From Planctomycetia bacterium (GTDB lineage Bacteria > Planctomycetota > Phycisphaerae > Phycisphaerales > SM1A02), in NCBI GenBank assembly GCA_005798965.1, contig SYIB01000240.1, forward strand, positions 1 to 9,439: a DNA stretch of 9,439 nucleotides, read 5' to 3'. Shown piece after piece: positions 5,108-9,439 of this stretch (its first letter is position 1; each line of letters begins with the position of its first letter). Position numbers and translations under genes: made by a program. Under the pieces are notes generated by a model. It saw only the letters and a list, made by a program, of their open reading frames with translations, was not told the DNA's origin and did not search any database.

Positions 5108-7531
5108 TCAGCGACCGACCACGTCACCGAGTACGCGCTGCCAGTGCTTGCAAGCCTCGAACGCGCAGTAGCGCTCGCGATACGCGCGCTGTCCCCGTTC
5201 GCCCATCGCTCGTGCCTGGTCTGGATGCTCAAGAAGCCAGCGGATGCGATCCGTCAGCGCGACAGCATCACCGGGCTGCATCTCGAAACCGCAGGCATGT
5301 TCGCGCAGGATGGATCCGCACTCGGTCCCATCGGGGCCGACCCAGAGCACCGGCTTGCCAGCCGCCAGGACGCTGAAGAACTTGCTTGGCAGCAGCAACC
5401 CCTGCCACCCAGGCAGCAGCGAGACGAGGTGGGCATCGCCTGCATCAAGCACATCCGCGAGCTGTTCTCGCGGCTGGTAGCCGGCGAGCACCACATTGCG
5501 CGCACCGCACGCTGCAATGCGTTGCTCCAGTTCGGGCTTGGCCTTGCCCTCGCCGATGAAGAGCCAACGGATGCGGTCATCGTCCTTGAGGGCCTCGACG
5601 GCACCGGCAATCGCTTCCATGTCGTGGCCGATGCCAAAGTTGCCGGTGTAGAGGATCGTGAAACGGTCACCAAGGCCCCAGGCATGGCGCACCGGATTGT
5701 CGATGCGGGCGCGGGATGGGAACTCCTCCGCTCCGCTCCAGACCTGGATCACCGAGACGCGCGATGGGTCGGCGCCCTTGCGCACGACGACCTCACGCAT
5801 GCAGTCGCCCAGCACCACGACGCGGTCACTGTGGCGCAGGCAGAAGCGATCGATCGACTGGAGCGCGCGCCACAGGATGCTCTTGCGCCGCATGAGGCCG
5901 GCCGCGCCCGCGACGTCGGGATACAGGTCCATCGTCCAGTAGACAACCTTGGTTCCCTTCACCATGCGCAGCAGCACACCGACGAGCGCGATGAAGGGCG
6001 GGGTGGTGAAGCAGACCACCACGTCATGGCGCTTGAGCGTGAGGCAGCGGATCGCTGCCGCCGCGTAGAACAGCGCGAAGTCGAAGGCCCGCGGCGTGAT
6101 GCCCTGCTTGCCGAAGAGCTGCAGCCCCACGCGATGGATCGCCACACCGCCATGGCTGTCGCGCCGCTTGAGCGCCGCGCCCTTCTCGCCATAGATCGCG
6201 CGGCTGGAGACAGCTGTCACGACATCCCCACGGGCCACCAGCGATCGTGCCAGGTCATCCGCGTGCTGCGCCGTGGCGACCACATCCGGCCAGTAGGCCT
6301 GGTTGAGCAACAGCACTGACATCCGCGGCACTGACGACCGGGCCGCGCCGAGCGCCGACACGATCTGGCGTACCGCCGTCGTCGATGAGAAGAGACGCTC
6401 CGAGACCCCCAAGGCACGCTCTCGAACACCTTCAGTCAAGGCACGGTCGTCCAGCAGGCGTTCGAGGCAACGCTGTAGTTGGTCCACACCCCCGCCGGTA
6501 CAGACCGCACCGAGGCGTTCGCCGTTGATGAGTTGCTCCAGGTCATTGCCGGGATTGATGCGTGCCAGCACGGGCATGCCGGCCTGCATGTACGCCAGGA
6601 ACTTACCTGGGATGTTGTGGCTCTTGTGGCGTGGATCGAGCGCGACGATGCCGGCGTGGCACTGGCAGAGCAACCCAGGAATCTCGGTCGGTTCGATCTC
6701 GTCGCTGAACACGACGTTGTCCAGGCCTTGGCGCTCGGCGGTTTCGGCGAAGCGAGCGGCATCGCTACCGCGTCCGACGAAGAGGAACCCCACGTCGGCA
6801 CGCACACGCATGCGTGCCGCCAGATCGATGAACACGTCCATGCCCTGAGCCACACCCATGTTGCCCGCATAGACCAGCACCTTCCGACCCGCGAGCCGCG
6901 TGGCCGAGAGGTCGATCCGGCACGGCCGGATCGGTGCTGGGCTCAGCCAGTTCTGAAGGACCTCGAGTTTACGTCCAGGCTGGGCGGCCCAGCTGGCCAT
7001 GTACGGCATGTTCGCCTGCGTCTGCACACCGATCGTGTCGGCCACCTCGTACTGCCGTCGCTCCACCCGCTTGAAGAAGCGATACGCCAAGCCCCTTCGC
7101 ATGATCCCCATGTCCACGGCCCACTCGGGAAAAATGTCGCGCAGAATCAGGTAGCTCCGGCAGCCGCTCTCGCGGCGCAGCCGCCGGACGAGCGGCTCGA
7201 GGAAGATCGTGGGTGCGTACCACACCACGCCATCCCAACGGACCGAGCGGAGCCCGCTGGCCGTCACCGCACGCAGCAGGATGAACGGCAGCGACATCTC
7301 CGCGATCACCCGGCGGATGTGGCCAACGTCCTTGGTCGGGAGCGTCCGCACGCGCAGCACGGTGATACGGCCATCGCGCTCGATGGCCCAGGGGCGATCG
7401 AGGCCAGTGGTCGGGACGATCACCGTGGGCTCGTGGCCCTCATCCGCGAAGGCGCGGACGAGGTCACGCATCTGCACCGCACCGCTCATCCGGAGCGGTG
7501 GGTAGGTATCCGCGATGATCGCGATCCGCAT
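5108..7531 (-). CDS. Double GT-B glycosyltransferase: WbuB-like domain fused to a second GT4-type domain
   Basis: One open 807-residue frame holds two complete glycosyltransferases. Residues 1-400 are WbuB-like: N-terminal MRIAIIADTYPP, LILRDIFPEWAVDMG at 128-142, YAGNMGVAQGMD at 221-232, and HNIPGKFLAYMQAGMPVLA at 305-323, matching the subfamily annotated as L-fucosamine transferases. Met404 opens a second Rossmann start (SVLLLNQAYWPD), with YWTMDLYPDVAG at 531-542, YTGNFGIGHDME at 628-639 and LLPSKFFSVLAAGKPVL at 713-729. Both should act on the cytoplasmic side, moving sugars from nucleotide donors onto a lipid-linked glycan. ATG 7531 has AGGA 9 nt upstream and lies 22 nt after fnlC, so it is in the same operon. 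Internal ATG 6322 has no good Shine-Dalgarno, but separate translation of the second domain cannot be excluded. WbuB-like proteins are normally about 400 residues, so this is twice the usual length. The L-FucNAc donor is inferred from context. Confidence 0.88.
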   Translation of the reverse strand: MRIAIIADTYPPLRMSGAVQMRDLVRAFADEGHEPTVIVPTTGLDRPWAIERDGRITVLRVRTLPTKDVGHIRRVIAEMSLPFILLRAVTASGLRSVRWDGVVWYAPTIFLEPLVRRLRRESGCRSYLILRDIFPEWAVDMGIMRRGLAYRFFKRVERRQYEVADTIGVQTQANMPYMASWAAQPGRKLEVLQNWLSPAPIRPCRIDLSATRLAGRKVLVYAGNMGVAQGMDVFIDLAARMRVRADVGFLFVGRGSDAARFAETAERQGLDNVVFSDEIEPTEIPGLLCQCHAGIVALDPRHKSHNIPGKFLAYMQAGMPVLARINPGNDLEQLINGERLGAVCTGGGVDQLQRCLERLLDDRALTEGVRERALGVSERLFSSTTAVRQIVSALGAARSSVPRMSVLLLNQAYWPDVVATAQHADDLARSLVARGDVVTAVSSRAIYGEKGAALKRRDSHGGVAIHRVGLQLFGKQGITPRAFDFALFYAAAAIRCLTLKRHDVVVCFTTPPFIALVGVLLRMVKGTKVVYWTMDLYPDVAGAAGLMRRKSILWRALQSIDRFCLRHSDRVVVLGDCMREVVVRKGADPSRVSVIQVWSGAEEFPSRARIDNPVRHAWGLGDRFTILYTGNFGIGHDMEAIAGAVEALKDDDRIRWLFIGEGKAKPELEQRIAACGARNVVLAGYQPREQLADVLDAGDAHLVSLLPGWQGLLLPSKFFSVLAAGKPVLWVGPDGTECGSILREHACGFEMQPGDAVALTDRIRWLLEHPDQARAMGERGQRAYRERYCAFEACKHWQRVLGDVVGR

Positions 7532-7553
7532 CGTGGGAGGTCCTGCCGAGCCG

Positions 7554-8690
7554 TCAGGCGTACTGCCGCCAGACGACCCGTCGCACGTAATCGGTATAGC
7601 TCAGGATGATCCTGAGCACCTTGTCGGACACGTTGGGCATCGAGTAGTCGGCAACCTGGCGCAGCAGCCGATGATCGCCGCGCGGCTGCGAGGCCAGGAC
7701 CTCTAGCCCTTGGAGCACACGGTCCTTGTTTAGGCCGGTCATGATCACCGACGCCTCCTCCATGCCCTCGGGGCGTTCGTGCGCCTCACGGATGTTCAGG
7801 GCCGGGAAGTTCAGGATCGAGGATTCTTCGGTGATGGTGCCGCTGTCGGAAAGCACGGCACGAGCCATCGACTGGAGGTGCACATAGTCAGAGAAACCCA
7901 GGGGCTTCAGCAACTGCACGCCGGGATGGAAGGTGGCGCCCGACGCCTCGGCGCGCTTGCGGGTGCGCGGATGCGTGGACACGATCACAGGCTGGCCGAA
8001 TCGCTCCGCCACGGCATTGAGGATGCCGACGAGACGGGCGAAGTTCGCCTCGGCGTCGATGTTCTCCTCACGATGGGCGCTCACCACGAAGTAGGAGCCC
8101 TCGGAAAGTCCCAGGCGCTGCAAGGCATCGGATGCACGGATGCGTGGCGCATAGTGCGCCAGTACCTCGCACATCGGGCTGCCGGTCTTGATGACCATGT
8201 CGGCAGGCAACCCCTCGCGCAGCAGGTACTCGCGAGCGATGTCGCTGTAGGTGAGGTTGATGTCGGCCATGTGGTCGACGATCCGCCGGTTGATCTCCTC
8301 AGGAACGCGCTGGTCGAAGCAGCGATTGCCCGCTTCCATGTGGAAGGTCGGGATCTTGCGGCGCTTGGCCGGCAGCAGGGCCAGGCAGCTGTTCGTGTCC
8401 CCGAGGACCAGGACGGCGTCGGGACACAGCTCAGCCATGACGGCATCGGCAGCGATGATGATCTTGCCAATGGTCTCGGCCGCATTGCCACCAGCCGCTT
8501 CGAGGAACCGGTCCGGCGCCCGGATCCCCAGGTCCTCGAAGAAGATCTGGTTCAGCTCGTAGTCGTAGTTCTGACCCGTGTGGACGATGGTGTGATCGCA
8601 GTGCTCATCCAGCCGAGCCATCACCCGCGACAGGCGAATGATCTCTGGACGGGTCCCGACAATGGTCATCACCTTCAGGCGGTTGCTCAT
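7554..8690 (-). CDS. fnlC: UDP-HexNAc C2-epimerase, FnlC/CapG/WbjD type
   Basis: Last enzyme of UDP-L-FucNAc synthesis: it epimerises C2 of UDP-2-acetamido-2,6-dideoxy-L-talose to give UDP-N-acetyl-L-fucosamine in the cytoplasm. The 378-residue protein has the WecB-type fold: GTRPEIIRLSRV at 12-23, HTGQNYDYEL at 37-46, LGDTNSCL at 96-103, FHMEAGNRCFDQRVPEEINR at 116-135, SAHREEN at 204-210 and SDSGTITEESS at 281-291. Asp98, Glu119, Glu131 and His206 fit the positions of the WecB catalytic residues. RCFDQRVPEEINR and LTYSDIAREYLLREG are typical of the FnlC subgroup rather than plain UDP-GlcNAc epimerases. ATG 8690 is chosen; TTG 8696, two codons earlier, would overlap the fnlB stop. The gap to fnlB is 2 nt, suggesting translational coupling. 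The specific substrate is inferred from subgroup motifs plus the fnlB neighbour. Confidence 0.92.
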   Translation of the reverse strand: MSNRLKVMTIVGTRPEIIRLSRVMARLDEHCDHTIVHTGQNYDYELNQIFFEDLGIRAPDRFLEAAGGNAAETIGKIIIAADAVMAELCPDAVLVLGDTNSCLALLPAKRRKIPTFHMEAGNRCFDQRVPEEINRRIVDHMADINLTYSDIAREYLLREGLPADMVIKTGSPMCEVLAHYAPRIRASDALQRLGLSEGSYFVVSAHREENIDAEANFARLVGILNAVAERFGQPVIVSTHPRTRKRAEASGATFHPGVQLLKPLGFSDYVHLQSMARAVLSDSGTITEESSILNFPALNIREAHERPEGMEEASVIMTGLNKDRVLQGLEVLASQPRGDHRLLRQVADYSMPNVSDKVLRIILSYTDYVRRVVWRQYA

Positions 8691-8692
8691 GA

Positions 8693-9439
8693 TCAAAGCT
8701 TAGCTGCAATGGTGTCGGGGTGCTCGCGATCGAATGCCTCGTTGGCCCACAGCATCACCAGCATATCGTCCTCACCGATGTTGGTGATGTCATGGGCCCA
8801 TCCAGGCACGGTCTCCACGACGGTCGGGTCAGAACCGCACACCTCGATCTCATGGGTCGCACCCGAGCGCATGTCGCGAAAACGGAATCGGGCCCGCCCC
8901 CGCAGCACGAGGAACTTCTCGTTCTTGGTATGGTGGTAGTGGCCCCCTCGGGTGATCCCAGGGTGCGCCGTGAAGTAGGACACCTGGCCTGAGTCGGCTG
9001 AGCGGACGATCTCGGCGAACTCGCCCCGTGGATCGATGTGGCGAACCGGGCGGTACGCGAAGTCGGTCGCCGGGATGTGGCTGAGGTACGTCGCGTAGAG
9101 CGCGCGGCAGAGCCCGATTCCAACCCGGTCCACCGTCGCCTCTGAGCGGGAGCGCTTGAAACCTGCGATGGTGGATGCCACGGCACCCACGGTGGTGTCA
9201 TGGATCGGACCCGCTTCGCTGAAACCACCAGCCCCTCGGGTGCCCCCGGCGAAGTCGTCAAGGTCCCGCATGAACGCCTCGCAAACATCGTCGATATAGA
9301 CCAGACGCAACGGGGCCGCCGGATCATGGACGGTGATCGGCTTGCCCTGGACCGTGTTGTGACAGAAGGTCGCAACCGCGGAGTTGTAGTTCGGCTTGGC
9401 CCACTTCCCGAACACGTTCGTCAGCCGGTAAATCCGGAC
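8693..9439 (-). CDS. fnlB: Bifunctional UDP-sugar epimerase/reductase FnlB/CapF/WbjC (5' end cut by window edge)
   Basis: Two-domain enzyme of UDP-L-FucNAc synthesis. In characterised CapF, the C-terminal cupin epimerises C3 of the 4-keto-6-deoxy intermediate and the N-terminal SDR domain reduces C4 with NADPH. The 248 residues present begin inside the SDR domain at VRIYRLTNVFGKW, typical of this family after the catalytic Tyr-Lys, and include the PNYNSAVATFCHN and RLVYIDDV segments; the Rossmann GxxGxxG and catalytic Tyr lie beyond the right edge. The cupin begins near residue 128. It carries HYHHTKNEKFLVLRG (167-181), which fits HxH(x)4E(x)6G, and PGWAHDITN (212-220) with the second-motif His216, so the metal site looks intact. 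The frame is open to the edge with no start in view. fnlC follows after 2 nt. Also known as capF and wbjC; the symbol follows the E. coli O-antigen naming. Confidence 0.93.
   Translation of the reverse strand, partial: VRIYRLTNVFGKWAKPNYNSAVATFCHNTVQGKPITVHDPAAPLRLVYIDDVCEAFMRDLDDFAGGTRGAGGFSEAGPIHDTTVGAVASTIAGFKRSRSEATVDRVGIGLCRALYATYLSHIPATDFAYRPVRHIDPRGEFAEIVRSADSGQVSYFTAHPGITRGGHYHHTKNEKFLVLRGRARFRFRDMRSGATHEIEVCGSDPTVVETVPGWAHDITNIGEDDMLVMLWANEAFDREHPDTIAAKL

Noticed and set aside
5093..6319. 408-codon plus-strand frame opposite the glycosyltransferase
   Set aside because: Antisense shadow of a gene with clear family motifs; the composition is rich in His, Arg and Ala and shows no domain.
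7779..8939. 386-codon plus-strand frame opposite fnlC and fnlB
   Set aside because: It runs across the boundary of two convincing opposite-strand genes and shows no motif; a product of codon bias.

Overview
This is a GC-rich window with tightly packed genes from a bacterium. The lytic transglycosylase lipoprotein, a small exported protein ending in phenylalanine and an O-antigen or capsule type sugar operon all point to a diderm (Gram-negative type) cell envelope. The taxon cannot be fixed from the sequence alone. The mix (a bacterial deoxyhypusine-synthase-like protein, MltA, a single TatA, high GC and weak Shine-Dalgarno signals) would suit Planctomycetota or a similar phylum, but this is a guess.

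Layout from left to right. (1) 1-1969, minus strand: the N-terminal 196 residues of an ABC transporter ATPase, running off the left edge, then a hairpin-bearing gap, then an MltA-type lytic transglycosylase lipoprotein. (2) 1970-2170: a divergent intergenic region. (3) 2171-3643, plus strand: a TatA-type translocase subunit, a strong GC hairpin, and a deoxyhypusine-synthase-family protein. (4) 3644-4022: no confident gene. It holds a protein-like minus-strand reading frame that may be a decayed gene, and an 8-bp direct repeat spaced one helical turn apart. (5) 4023-5048, plus strand: a small exported protein and an OsmC/Ohr-family peroxide-detoxification protein, whose last codons are duplicated just downstream. 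(6) 5108-9439, minus strand: an operon fnlB/capF - fnlC/capG - double glycosyltransferase, with gene gaps of 2 and 22 nt, entering from the right edge.

The minus-strand operon is the best-defined functional unit. FnlB (CapF/WbjC) and FnlC (CapG/WbjD) catalyse the last two steps of UDP-N-acetyl-L-fucosamine synthesis. The next gene starts with a WbuB-like glycosyltransferase domain, the type that follows fnlC in several O-antigen clusters, so the operon probably makes L-FucNAc and puts it into a surface glycan. The first enzyme (FnlA/CapE) is not in view and would be expected just beyond the right edge. Unusually, the WbuB-like domain is joined in one uninterrupted 807-residue frame to a second complete GT-B glycosyltransferase.

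The points most worth following are the double glycosyltransferase; the deoxyhypusine-synthase relative, which keeps the catalytic lysine but appears to lack several substrate-binding residues of the eukaryotic enzyme; and the duplicated osmC tail. I found no CRISPR array, tRNA, rRNA, insertion sequence or defence system.
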